Under the pieces are notes generated by a model. It was given only the letters and a program-made list of their open reading frames with translations, had not been told where the DNA came from and ran no database searches. A program made the position numbers and the translations under genes. Below, one piece after another: positions 48,194 to 58,015 of a stretch of 64,000 nucleotides of DNA; the first letter of the stretch is position 1; each line of letters opens with the position of its first letter. Source of the stretch: Diphasiastrum complanatum (taxonomy: Eukaryota > Streptophyta > Lycopodiopsida > Lycopodiales > Lycopodiaceae); NCBI GenBank assembly GCA_029204225.1, contig CM055113.1, forward strand, positions 31,419,730-31,483,729. The letters are read 5' to 3'.

Positions 48194-51100
48194 ATGTCAT
48201 CCATGGGTGGATATTTGATGGAACCAAGTGAGAGACTCACTTCCACAAATTATTCCATTTGGAAAGTGAGAATGGAATCACTCCTAGTGATCCATGATCT
48301 ATATGACATAGTTCAAGGAGTAGAGGAAGAGCCTCAAACTCCCCAAGAACAAGCCAAATACAAGAAGAGAGCAAGATTAGCTCTACATTGCATAAAGTTA
48401 AATGTATGCAATGACCTCTTGAAAGAGGTGTCTTCTTGTACCTCATCCAAAGAGGCTTGGGATTCATTAAAGAGCATTTATGAATCCAACAATACTTCAA
48501 GAATCCTCATGCTAAGAAATCAAGTTTTCCAAAGCATGAAAGGAAGTGGAGAGAGTGGACAAGAGTATGTTCTTAGGATCAAATCTCTTAACAAGGAGTT
48601 AAGTGCAATAGGAGAGAAGATCCAAGATCAAGAACTAGTACAAATCATTTTGAATGGTCTAAGTGATGAGTTTACCAACTTAGTCCAATCATTTGCCATT
48701 CAAGACTCTCTTCCATCCATTGAAAAGTTGCACAATGTTCTTGTGGCCGAGGAGAGTAGGCTTCTACACCTCAAGACAAGAATGGATAGCATGTCACTTA
48801 ATGGAGGAGAGGAGAAAGCTAACTTTACATCTAAAGGCAAGAAAAAGCAAAATCCATTCAAGAAAAATCAAGGCAAGGAGGCCGAGATGAAGAATGGAGG
48901 ATCTACCTCCAAAGGCAAAGTGAAGAACAAGGCAAAACTAAAGTGTTTCTTTTGTGGAAAGAAAGGACACTTTGCCTCAGAATGCTACTTGAAGAAGAAT
49001 CAACAAGCCAAAGGAGATCAAGGGAACATTGCTCAAGAGGAAGAATATGAGGATGGATTCAACACATCCTTAATGGTTGCATCTACACCAACTTCAAGTC
49101 AAGACACATGGTGGATAGATAGTGGGGCTAGTTCCCACATGTCCTTTAACAAGCATTATTTTTCTACTCTTCTATCTTGTAATGACTCTAAGAAGTCAAT
49201 ATACACTGCTAGTGATCAAGCATGCAAGATAGATGGCATAGGATCTATACCTCTTTGTTTAGGTACATCTAAAAGGATAGATCTAGATAATGTTTTGTAT
49301 GTTCCTACCATTTCAAGAAACTTGCTTAGTGTAGGACAATTAATGGACAATGGACTAGATGTACATTTCAAGAATGGAGTTTGTTCCATCTTGAAAAATG
49401 ATAAGTGCATAGCTAGTGGCATTAAGCAAGGTAGACTTTTCAAGTTGGATGCTAATGTTGCAAGTGAAAGTGTGAACTTGGCTAGGGAGGAGCTAACTCA
49501 AGTGGAGCTTTGGCATAAGAGATTAGGCCATCCTAATCTTCAATCTATGGAGTCAATGGCAAGCAAGGAACTAGCTCTCGGCCTACCAAGAGCTTTCAAG
49601 AAGTGTGGAGAAATGTGTGAGGCATGTGGCCTTGCAAAGTCACACAAATCTTCTTACAAGAAATCTTCATCAAGATCTCTCTCTCCCTTGGATCTCATAC
49701 ATTCTGATGTACATAGTTTTTCACATGCAAGTAATGGAGGTGCCTTGATGTATGTAACTTTTATAGATGATTGTACTAGATTCACATGGATTGAGTTACT
49801 ATCAAAGAAAAATCTTGTTTATGAAGCTTTCATTAAGTTCAAGTCTCTAGTAGAGAAACAACTTAGTACTTCTATCAAAGCACTAAGATGTGATAATGGA
49901 GGAGAGTACACCTCCAATAAAATGAAAGACTTTTGTGAGATCAATGGTATTAAGTTACAATACACTTGTTCCTACACCCCTCAACAAAATGGGGTGGCCG
50001 AGAGGAAAAATAGGAGTCTATGTGAGTGTGCAAAGTCCTTGAGGCTTGATGCATCACTTCCCATCTCATTTTGGGGAGAAGCCATAACATGTGCTAATTA
50101 TTTGTGTAATAGACTTCCTAGTAGTGCTATAGATGGGATCTCACCTTATCAAGCCTTGTTTGATAAGAAACCCAATGTAAAATATTTTAAGATCTTTGGA
50201 TGTACTTGTTATGTACACATTCCTTTGGAGACTAGAAGGAAAGAAGATGCTACCTCCTTCAAAGGAATCTTTGTTGGCTATGGAGAAAATAGCAAGGGAT
50301 ATAGGATATATGATCCTACATCCAAGAAAGTAAAGGTAAGCAAGGATGTACTTTTTGATGAGTCACAATTTGCTAAGAGCTTGTCAAATGGATCTAACCC
50401 ATTGTGCATTGAAGATCTTGACAAATCCGAGGAGGATCTTGACAAACCCGAGGAGGATCATGACAAACCCGAGGATGGAGATTTGGATCCAAGTCAAAAG
50501 GGGCCAAGAAGATCATCAAGGAGCAAGGCCGAGCCCTCAAGGCTTACCTATGTGGACAAGGGAAAGCAAAAGGAAGGCTCTACATCTTCTACCTCTTACT
50601 CTTTTTTAGCTACATTGATTGAAGAACCATCATCTTTTGAAGAAGCATGTAAATCTAAAGTTTGGAGAGATGCAATGCAAGTAGAGTATGATGCATTAGA
50701 AGAAAATCATACTTGGAATCTTGTAAATCTTCCAAGAGGAAAGAAACCACTTGCATGTAAGTGGATTTATAGAATTAAGTACAATCAAGATGGATCTATT
50801 AGTAAATACAAAGCTAGGCTTGTTGCTAAGGGATTTCTTCAAATAAAAGGATTGGATTATGAAGAAACATTTGCACCTGTAGCTAAGCTTGTAACTATTA
50901 GATTAATCATTTGCATTGCTACTTTGTTCAAATGGGATCTCTACCAAATGGATGTGACAAATGCCTTCTTGAATGGCTTCTTAGAAGAGGAAATCTACAT
51001 GATGCAACCCGAGGGCTTCATCAAGATTGGTGAGGAGCAAAAGGTGTGCTACTTAAGGAAGAGCCTATATGGCTTGAAGCAAGCACCTAGAGCTTGGTAC

Positions 51101-52174
51101 TCTAGGTTGCATGATTTTCTCTATTCCCTTGGCTTTGTACTAAGTGCTTATGAACCTTCTTTATATTTCAAATGTAATGAAGGAAAGATCATCATTTTGG
51201 TTCTTTATGTTGATGACATCATTATGACAGGAAATGATGATGATGGCATAGGCAAAGTAAAAGTTGACTTATCTAGTGAGTTCAAGATGGTAGATCTAGG
51301 CTTCCTAAAGTTTATACTTGGGATAGAAGTGTCTAGAAGTAGCAATTGTACTTTCATAAGTCAATCTAAGTATGCTACTTCCATTCTTGAAAGATTTGGT
51401 ATGAAAGATTGTAAGGGGATTGACACCCCTATGGAGCATGTTGTGAAAGCAACTAATGAAGGTGATGAAGCATCCTTTGAGGACATCACTCTCTTTAGGA
51501 AGCTTATAGGCTCTCTAATCTATTTAACCATCACTAGACCTGACTTAAGTTTTTGTGTAAGCAAGTTGAGTCAAAGTATGCAAGCTCCTTTAATTCATCA
51601 TTGGAAAAGTGCCAAGAGAGTACTTAGATATGTTTCTAGTACTAGATTTTTTGGTATACTTTATGAAGGATCTAACTTGCACTTGAGAGCCTACTCGGAT
51701 TCAGATTTTGCAGGTGACAAGATGGATAGGAAGTCCATTAGTGCATTTGCAACATTTCTTTGTGGAGGAGTGATATCTTGGCTTTCCAAAAAGCAAGATA
51801 CAATCTCACTATCTTCTTGTGAAGCCGAGTACAAGGCATTGACTTCAACAACCAAAGAGCTCTTATGGCTAAGAAGACTCTTGATGGAACTACATGTGCT
51901 AGAGGCCGAGGAGATCCCTTACATATTTTGTGACAATCAAGCTTCTCAACAAATTGCTTCAAATCCTATCTTCCATGCTAGAACAAAGCATATTGAGATA
52001 GCTCACCACTTTGTGAGGGAGAAGGTACAATCCAAGGAAGTGCAACTACATCATGTACCATCATCCGAATGCATAGCTGATATCTTAACCAAACCATTGT
52101 CCAAAGATCCATTTTTTAAGTTAAGATATGCTCTTGGAATTGTAGATAGATGTACACTAGATTTGCCAAGTTAG
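48194..52174 (+). CDS. Element B Gag-Pol polyprotein (1326 aa, intact)
   Basis: A single frame carries all Ty1/copia domains in order. Gag covers 1-240 with a zinc knuckle at 251-264 (CFFCGKKGHFASEC). Protease has DSGASSH from 309. Integrase has a zinc-binding H441/H446/C475/C478 set and a D505-D567-E603 triad with 35 residues between the last two. Reverse transcriptase covers about 815-1050 with QMDVTNAFLNG and YVDD at 1005-1008. RNase H covers about 1160-1300 (YSDSDFAGD, SSCEAEY, CDNQA). The integrase-RT linker contains a DLDKPEEDHDK acidic repeat. Integrase before RT defines copia. The start at 48194 is the first methionine, followed by LMEPSERLTSTNYSIWK, a typical Gag start. Gag and Pol are in one frame without a shift. 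The stop lies 13 bp before the 3' LTR. It could supply enzymes in trans to elements A and C. Confidence 0.97.
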   Translation: MSSMGGYLMEPSERLTSTNYSIWKVRMESLLVIHDLYDIVQGVEEEPQTPQEQAKYKKRARLALHCIKLNVCNDLLKEVSSCTSSKEAWDSLKSIYESNNTSRILMLRNQVFQSMKGSGESGQEYVLRIKSLNKELSAIGEKIQDQELVQIILNGLSDEFTNLVQSFAIQDSLPSIEKLHNVLVAEESRLLHLKTRMDSMSLNGGEEKANFTSKGKKKQNPFKKNQGKEAEMKNGGSTSKGKVKNKAKLKCFFCGKKGHFASECYLKKNQQAKGDQGNIAQEEEYEDGFNTSLMVASTPTSSQDTWWIDSGASSHMSFNKHYFSTLLSCNDSKKSIYTASDQACKIDGIGSIPLCLGTSKRIDLDNVLYVPTISRNLLSVGQLMDNGLDVHFKNGVCSILKNDKCIASGIKQGRLFKLDANVASESVNLAREELTQVELWHKRLGHPNLQSMESMASKELALGLPRAFKKCGEMCEACGLAKSHKSSYKKSSSRSLSPLDLIHSDVHSFSHASNGGALMYVTFIDDCTRFTWIELLSKKNLVYEAFIKFKSLVEKQLSTSIKALRCDNGGEYTSNKMKDFCEINGIKLQYTCSYTPQQNGVAERKNRSLCECAKSLRLDASLPISFWGEAITCANYLCNRLPSSAIDGISPYQALFDKKPNVKYFKIFGCTCYVHIPLETRRKEDATSFKGIFVGYGENSKGYRIYDPTSKKVKVSKDVLFDESQFAKSLSNGSNPLCIEDLDKSEEDLDKPEEDHDKPEDGDLDPSQKGPRRSSRSKAEPSRLTYVDKGKQKEGSTSSTSYSFLATLIEEPSSFEEACKSKVWRDAMQVEYDALEENHTWNLVNLPRGKKPLACKWIYRIKYNQDGSISKYKARLVAKGFLQIKGLDYEETFAPVAKLVTIRLIICIATLFKWDLYQMDVTNAFLNGFLEEEIYMMQPEGFIKIGEEQKVCYLRKSLYGLKQAPRAWYSRLHDFLYSLGFVLSAYEPSLYFKCNEGKIIILVLYVDDIIMTGNDDDGIGKVKVDLSSEFKMVDLGFLKFILGIEVSRSSNCTFISQSKYATSILERFGMKDCKGIDTPMEHVVKATNEGDEASFEDITLFRKLIGSLIYLTITRPDLSFCVSKLSQSMQAPLIHHWKSAKRVLRYVSSTRFFGILYEGSNLHLRAYSDSDFAGDKMDRKSISAFATFLCGGVISWLSKKQDTISLSSCEAEYKALTSTTKELLWLRRLLMELHVLEAEEIPYIFCDNQASQQIASNPIFHARTKHIEIAHHFVREKVQSKEVQLHHVPSSECIADILTKPLSKDPFFKLRYALGIVDRCTLDLPS

Positions 52175-52187
52175 AAGTGAGGAGGAG
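52175..52187 (+). promoter_or_regulatory. Element B polypurine tract
   Basis: AAGTGAGGAGGAG fills the gap between the stop codon and the 3' LTR and is the expected plus-strand primer site. Confidence 0.9.
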
Positions 52188-53049
52188 TGTTGAAAATTGT
52201 CACTTCTCACTTGACATTGGTTCATGTAAATATTGATCAAACATTAGAATATGTTGATGATATGATTTCACACGTGTGGAGCATGTTCCCATGTGTGAAA
52301 GGATGTACTTTTCATGTTTGTATATATCCAAATTGATTTTGTATCATTCTAGTTAGTGTGAACATGAAATGACTAGTTTTTAGTCAAGTTGACTAGTCAC
52401 CTACAAATTAGCTTTTCCTTGCATGTGCATGAGTAAATGCTCCCACATGGCAAGTGGATGTTCACATGTGTGTATAGAGTACTAGAAGATAAGAGTTGAC
52501 CATTTTCCTTAGATCCTATTTTGTAGGGAATATTCCTATATTCTAGGAGACTAGCTTTTTGGATTTTAGTCATATTCTAGAAGGTCAACTATTGGATAAG
52601 GATCAAGGATGGATCAAATGGATAGATATGAGTGATGTGGCACTATTCACACGTGTGAAGGCCTGCTGGACTGTACCAGACTCATGGATGTACTTGATCC
52701 ATAAAAGGATCATCATTTTGCTAAGAAAATTGATGAGACTTTTGCACTCTACACTTTTGTGAGATTTCTAGTCATTTGTCTTGTGATTTTTATGCATGAT
52801 TGCTATCTAGTATCATTGTACTTGTTGTTTCAGGTGCAGGCCGTACAGTGGACAGTACTCCACACGTGTGAAGCCGCTCTCACTAAAAAATGATGTGTTG
52901 ATCCATTGCTCTTGCTTAAATCCAAGTGTAGTGAATCTAGATCAAGATCTAATGTGTAGAACTTGATAGATTCATTGATTAAGCAACCAATAACTCTCTA
53001 TGATTGTAAAGTACAATCATTATTGTCCTAAAAACTGTAAAATTTATCA
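52188..53049 (+). repeat. Element B 3' LTR (862 bp)
   Basis: Same length as the 5' LTR, with one base difference seen. CACACGTGTG is at 52268-52277, 52648-52657 and 52861-52870. It is followed directly by the TTCTT target duplication. Confidence 0.97.
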
Positions 53050-53073
53050 TTCTTCCTCTCGGCTACTCCATTT
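53050..53073 (-). pseudogene. Element C integrase, 24-bp piece right of element B
   Basis: On the minus strand this reads QNGVAERK, which continues in frame into the KNRTCES piece left of element B. It proves that element B interrupted element C. It ends abruptly at about 53073, where plus-strand RNase H sequence starts. Confidence 0.85.
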
Positions 53074-53507
53074 TGTGCATTTGCTACAATCTTATGTGGA
53101 GGAGCTATATCTTGGCTTTCCAAAAGCAAGATACCATCTCTCTTCATCAACAAAATCCGAATATAAAGCTATGACAACAACAACAAAAGGAGGTTCTTTG
53201 GCTTAAAAGGCTTTTGGAGGAGCTACATGTGATCAAGGATGAAGACATTCCATGCATATATTGTGATAATCAAGCAGCTCAACAACTTGCAAACAATCCA
53301 GTCTTTCATGCTCGAATAAAGCACATCGAGATTGCACATCATTTCGTGAGGGAGAAAGTGCAAGCAAAGGAGATCAAGCTTATTCATGTTTCATCATCAG
53401 ATTTCATTGTTGATATACTCACCAAGGCATTGCCTAAAGATCCATTTATAAAATTAAGATTGGCTCTTGGAGTTATAGATAGATCTATGCTAGATTTACC
53501 AAGCTAG
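53074..53507 (+). pseudogene. Ty1/copia RNase H C-terminal fragment
   Basis: The plus strand encodes CAFATILCGGAISWLSK, then in a shifted frame SSSTKSEYKAMTTTTK and, from 53214, ELHVIKDEDIPCIYCDNQAA through FHARIKHIEIAHHFVREKV to LGVIDRSMLDLPS with a stop at 53507. The aspartate of CDNQA is kept. It is closely related to element B RNase H (residues 1185-1326), but one or two frameshifts occur at 53120-53214. Only the end of pol survives, fused to element C integrase in opposite orientation. Confidence 0.9.
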
Positions 53508-53519
53508 ATTTTTGAGCAG

Positions 53520-53961
53520 TGTGAAAAATGTAAAAATAAGCTTGGTAGAGGCCAAAAATCTTGTATGTAGGATAGACACACATGTGTGGAGCCTGTTTCC
53601 ACATGTGAAACTAGTGTACTTTTTCATGTACCATAATCATATATGTTGTACATATGATTCAATTCAAGTTCTAGTGGCTAAAATGGCCAAAAACTAGTTT
53701 TCTAGAGATATGACACATGGCACCAATCTAGTGATAACATGAGCCAAATATTTTGAGTATGTGTCACATCCCATGTGTAGAGGATAGCTAACATGTGTGG
53801 AAATAGCTGAAGTAGGCGAGTTTTTGCTTCTAGAAGATTCTCATGAAGATCTCCATATAGTAGGAAAATAGACCAAAAATGCCCAAAATGAAGAGTTTTG
53901 ATCCAAGTTGATCTAGATTGATCTTAATCTCAAGTAGATTGATAGATCAAGTAATCTAACA
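53520..53961 (+). repeat. Copia 3' LTR following the RNase H fragment
   Basis: TGTGAAAAATG begins 12 bp after the stop, following a weak purine stretch. A CA near 53961 is the probable end. It carries the paired palindromes CACATGTGTG (53579) and TCCACATGTG (53598), spaced 19 bp as in elements A and B. Confidence 0.65.
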
Positions 53962-53989
53962 ATCCCTCTTGAGGATCAGATTAGGATCC

Positions 53990-54575
53990 ACTCTTGGTCC
54001 TTTTTGTACTATTTGCACATCCTATTGGTTAGCAGTAACACAAGCATCTAGTTTGAACAATTTCCCTTGTCTTTTACCTTTTGCAATCAAGATATCCTTC
54101 CTTTTGATCATGAAGCATCTCCATCAAACTCAACTTTGAGGCCTTTACTTAGCAATTGACTCACACTAAGTAAGATCTTGGTAATAGATGGAATGAACAA
54201 AACATCCTCCAAATGAACATTCCTATTTTTAGAGAGAGAAATAGGAATTGTGCCAATCCCTTTGATTGCACACTCACCATCATTGGCCATGTAGATCACC
54301 CTCTTGTCATCTCCATATGCCGACAAAGAAGTGAAGTACTCTTTGTGAAAGGTCATGTGTGAACTTGCTCCACTATCAATCCACCAAGGATCTAGATCTC
54401 CATCATTAGCAAGCATACATAAAGACATCACAAAAGTATCATGATTTGCATCTTGACCATCCAAACCATCCTCATCAAGAGTAAGGTTACCGTGCTTGTC
54501 TCCTTGATCTCTCTTCTTCTTGTAGCACTCACTTGCAAAGTGTCCTTTGATGCCACAATAGAAGGACATGAGCTT
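53990..54575 (-). pseudogene. Element C gag end and protease (relic)
   Basis: Reading on the minus strand from 54569: the zinc knuckle FYCGIKGHFASECYKKK is incomplete because serine-phenylalanine replaces the first cysteine position. WWIDSGASSHMTFHKEYFTSL is copia protease, followed by CAIKGIGTIPISLSK and VLFIPSITKILLSVSQLL. The frame stops at about 54108, and broken sequence continues to about 53990. The order on the minus strand (protease here, integrase at 53.07 and 46.7 kb) fits one element C, with about 530 bp of pol replaced by the plus-strand fragment. Confidence 0.85.
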
Positions 54576-54950
54576 TGATCTATCTTTCGTTTTTCCATTT
54601 GAAGAGGCTCAAGTGGAATTTGGATCAGCTTTTTTGTCTCTTTTCAGGTTGAAGGAGGGTGGCCATCAGAGATCTTGGAGGAGCAATGTTTGGCACCCAG
54701 TAGAAGAATCTCAGTTCCTTGGTGCACGGTCTGCATAAGGAGTGGTTAGCAATTTGGGAAATTGCGGGACTATTTATTTCAATGCTTGTTGCATGTCAAC
54801 CATGCCGGTCGACCAAGGGTTTCTAAGAGCTTGATTTGGAGTAACTTTAAAGTTGATTCTGAAAGTGATGTGAAATCAACTCATAAAATTAAGTTACTGG
54901 CACCCAGTAGAGGAATCTCCGTTCCTTGGTGCACGGTTGTCAATGCTATA
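54576..54950. repeat. Two direct copies of a 40-bp sequence
   Basis: TGGCACCCAGTAGARGAATC plus the following 20 bases occurs at about 54689-54728 and again at about 54898-54938, with two or three differences. Between them lies about 170 bp of unrelated sequence. Both copies could encode WHPVEES-FLGAR, but no longer frame is open. Confidence 0.75.
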
Positions 54951-57324
54951 ACCTTGGTTTTTTTATGTTGCTTCCCTATATAGTAGAAGAAAAATTTTGG
55001 CTTTTTCTTCTCCATGAACAATATGCATGATCAAGGCCTTTTTAATTTGATAGTTACTGGTAAGCCAGTTTTTTGTAGAACTTTGGTATAGTTGTTTATG
55101 TGTCAAGCTGTAATTATTGGTCTAAAATTTGCTAAACCAATCTTGACAAAACGATGGTATTATGGTTGTTCTTTTCAACTTCGGTGTTGGACTGATAGGC
55201 TTATCCTAAATGATTTTCATCTTTAGGATTGGGCAAACTAAAGTTTTTGAGATATTTGTTAAAGTGAATAAATGGAATAAAGGTATAAATTGGGATGTAG
55301 CTCTACATTCAATAAATTTTAAGTGTATCGAATATCATAAAAGAGTACCTGGATCCAAAGTTTATGGATTTCCCATTAGGTTCAGGCAAATAATGAACTA
55401 ATTCTTGAGCTAGTATTGTCAAAGGGATTGCAACCTAGCATTTACTTGTGTCGAAGGAGTTTTCGATGCCTTCATAGTTGAAATTTTTTTGGGTGACCGA
55501 AATATCTAAGGGAGGAAGAAAATGAGACACTTGAGTAGGTAAATGTGATTGTGTTATGTAATTTGGATTGGTACATAATCCCTGTAAGTAAATTGCATAG
55601 CATCGGTTTATCAAATTACTTATTGATTCCCTCCTCTAAAGAATTAGTTGGCTTCTTCTTTCTTGCTTATAGAACTGTTCTGCCTGGTACCATCCTCATT
55701 TGGGCGTTTATTGGATGTTTCTTGTTTATTACAATGTCCAGATCAGGCAGAATGATGGATCTACGTTTTCTAAGTTTCCTGTTTGTTAGAGAGCACTCAG
55801 ATTTGATCACTCTCGCACTGAAAGCACATGCATAAATGACCACAATCAGTCAAATCTTGCATGCCAAAATGTTCAACCATAAAATTAGCATACAGAACCG
55901 TTGAACAATGATCGAAATCCTACTCTAATGCTGCAAAAACAAATTTAGATCGGATCCTAAACATTAAAAATATTCTACACATACATCAATCCACAGAACT
56001 GAAACAAGAAACTAATCTAACAACATTTTAACGGTCCAATGATCAAGAAACACTCATTTCTTGATTCTTGGACAACCCAAGAACATCAAGAACTGGACTG
56101 TAAGAAGATATGCAAGATTTACATCACAAATCCAGCATATTTAGTTGAACTGAATGTTGATTCCTACAGTAATCCACAAGAAAACAGGAAAACTAATCCA
56201 TTCTACGATCCACAACCACACACAAAGGATGGAAGGGCAAGATCATGAATGCATCACTCAAGAAACAAGCATGATCAAGGAGCTCAAAGGATGCACCAAA
56301 ACTCATGGAGGCTCTTCTCATTTGGACATGGAGTAGATGCATTACACAAAAAACTCCTCTTCTCAAAGAGGGAGTCTCTTAAATAAACAAGAGAGCTCCT
56401 TAGGTGGCATCCTAGTGGCATTTCCACATTTCACAAATTATAAGTGGAATTATGCTCTTCACTAGAGGTCACCATCAAAAGGTGGCTCACTCTACTTTCT
56501 TTAAGAGGGGTCTACTTTCATTTATTACTTTGCTTAGAAATATTAGTTCCTACATGGTCATTCCATCTTTTGGGATTCACCATGAGACTTACATAGTTTC
56601 TACTTGACAGTACTAACTAGTATTCCCCGGCTCTCATACGTGACTCTCAGTCTTCGTTCATCTCATCTTCTTATAGACCTCCTCGGTCTAAGGTAAGAGG
56701 TGCTCTTGGTTAGCTAAGATGTTGAGTAATTCTTGATCAATTGGGTGAGTCAAGGATTTAGATCTGTTAGTTGAACTCTAAATTTCTTTACTCTAGTGCT
56801 TACTTGAGATTGTATGGATCTCTTAGGCATTTTTATTAGGTAATTGTTTACTTATGAGAAATTTGCTAACCTTAGCATATGGTATTCTACTATAGATTGT
56901 AGTCTATAAGTGCTTGTATCCAAAGTTCAGTTTATATCTCCAGATTTATAGGAGATAGATAACTCTATTAAGATGCAAATAGTTGGTGAGATTTTGCATA
57001 TGGTGCTAGAAATGGGGCTATTAACTCACTAGAGTAAACTGCAGTACTCTAGATTGAGTTATAACTGTCTGAGACTTGATGGATCTCCTAGAGATTTCAG
57101 ATGACTGAATTGTGGTATTTTGGAATATTTGTACCAAGAAGCATTATTATCTACAAGAAATTGTGGACAGATTTTAGACAATGATTAGAATGAAATTTCT
57201 TTAGCTTTTGGATTTGATCTCTAAAATAAAGAAGTTGATTCACCCAGTGGTTCATGTAATTAGGATTACATGAAGGTGATGAACTTGATCAACCCATTTG
57301 GAAGATTTATAGCTTAGAGTATCT
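54951..57324. other. No recognisable gene
   Basis: Several plus-strand open stretches (55210-55401, 55545-55835, 56039-56248) lack recognisable domains. The 55545 one includes a hydrophobic segment (PGTILIWAFIGCFLF). The right part, 56.6-57.3 kb, probably belongs to the gypsy element whose 3' end follows, but no pol motif was identified. Confidence 0.4.
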
Positions 57325-57513
57325 TTGGGATTTGAGTTAGTATTCTTGAGTAGAGACAAGCAATTGAAGAATTTTTGCATCTCGGAGCACTTATTCAGAT
57401 GGAAAGATCAGACTAAGAATAATGGTTCATGGGTAAGACTTGAAAGCTTAAGGAATAATTTCATGTTTTCTTTTTTCCATTCTAAGAACAGAACCTGTTT
57501 AAGGGAGGAAGAA
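57325..57513 (+). pseudogene. Ty3/gypsy integrase C-terminal end (relic)
   Basis: The frame includes VFLSRDKQLKNFCISEHLFR, then WKDQTKNNGSWVRLESLRNN, resembling the chromo-like C-terminus of plant gypsy integrases (REKQLRN...EYLVRWK...ATWE). It ends with LREEEC and a stop at the LTR junction. Immediately afterwards comes a purine-rich stretch and an LTR start, as in gypsy elements. Integrase core, RT and RNase H were not recognised upstream. Confidence 0.65.
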
Positions 57514-58015
57514 TGTTAAGGCCATCTTCAACTAAGGACATGGAATAGTCCTAATATGGTAGACCGGCCCTCCAATGTTTGAGATTATTGGTCACGCTTA
57601 GATTTTATTCCACCCACCCAGACACTCTGATTGAGACATATAGATTAGTGCATGTACATGTGACTGATATAGACAGGAGAAATACATGAAGATGTGTGAC
57701 CTACTTATAATTGACTTGCATGGGGATTGCATGGGTTCATGCATAGGATCCTACTCTCTATATATTTGAGGTAGTGATTATTCCGTCGACGATTGTGGTC
57801 TAGGTTACCAGTTGAGCTATTCTCCTCTTGCTATCACATGGCATGGCTTGGGGGCTAGATCCAGAAGGGAGCTCCAGGAGGGATCTAGGTTTGGTTGGGG
57901 GTCTTGCTCCATAATCTCTTTTGTGTTTTCCTATCCTCATCTTAGGGATTTTCCCTAGTGGTATTTACAGTTTCTTCCTGTGGGCGGTTCCCGTGTATTT
58001 GTGCAGATAATGCCT
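57514..58015 (+). repeat. Ty3/gypsy-type 3' LTR (right edge uncertain)
   Basis: AAGGGAGGAAGAA (polypurine tract, ending 57513) is followed by TGTTAAGGCC. A TATATATTTGAGG box lies near 57760. The words GCTTGGGGGCTAGATCC and CTAGGTTTGGTTGGG recur in inverted orientation at about 59280-59330. The end and a matching 5' LTR were not found. Confidence 0.6.

Larger units (their letters stand above)
46736..53049 (+). mobile_element. Element B: intact, young Ty1/copia LTR retrotransposon
   Basis: Two 862-bp LTRs flank a PBS, one uninterrupted Gag-Pol frame and a polypurine tract. The flanks TTCTT at 46731-46735 and 53050-53054 are an exact 5-bp target duplication. By eye the LTRs differ at one base (T in the 5' copy, G in the 3' copy, about 47207/52659), so insertion was recent. 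It is inserted in the integrase of element C, between the codons of ERK and N on the minus strand. All parts needed for retrotransposition are present. Confidence 0.97.

Noticed and set aside
55545-55835. 96-residue frame with a hydrophobic segment
   Set aside because: No family recognised, no neighbouring coding exons or splice context, and low-complexity hydrophobic stretches are common in AT-rich DNA.
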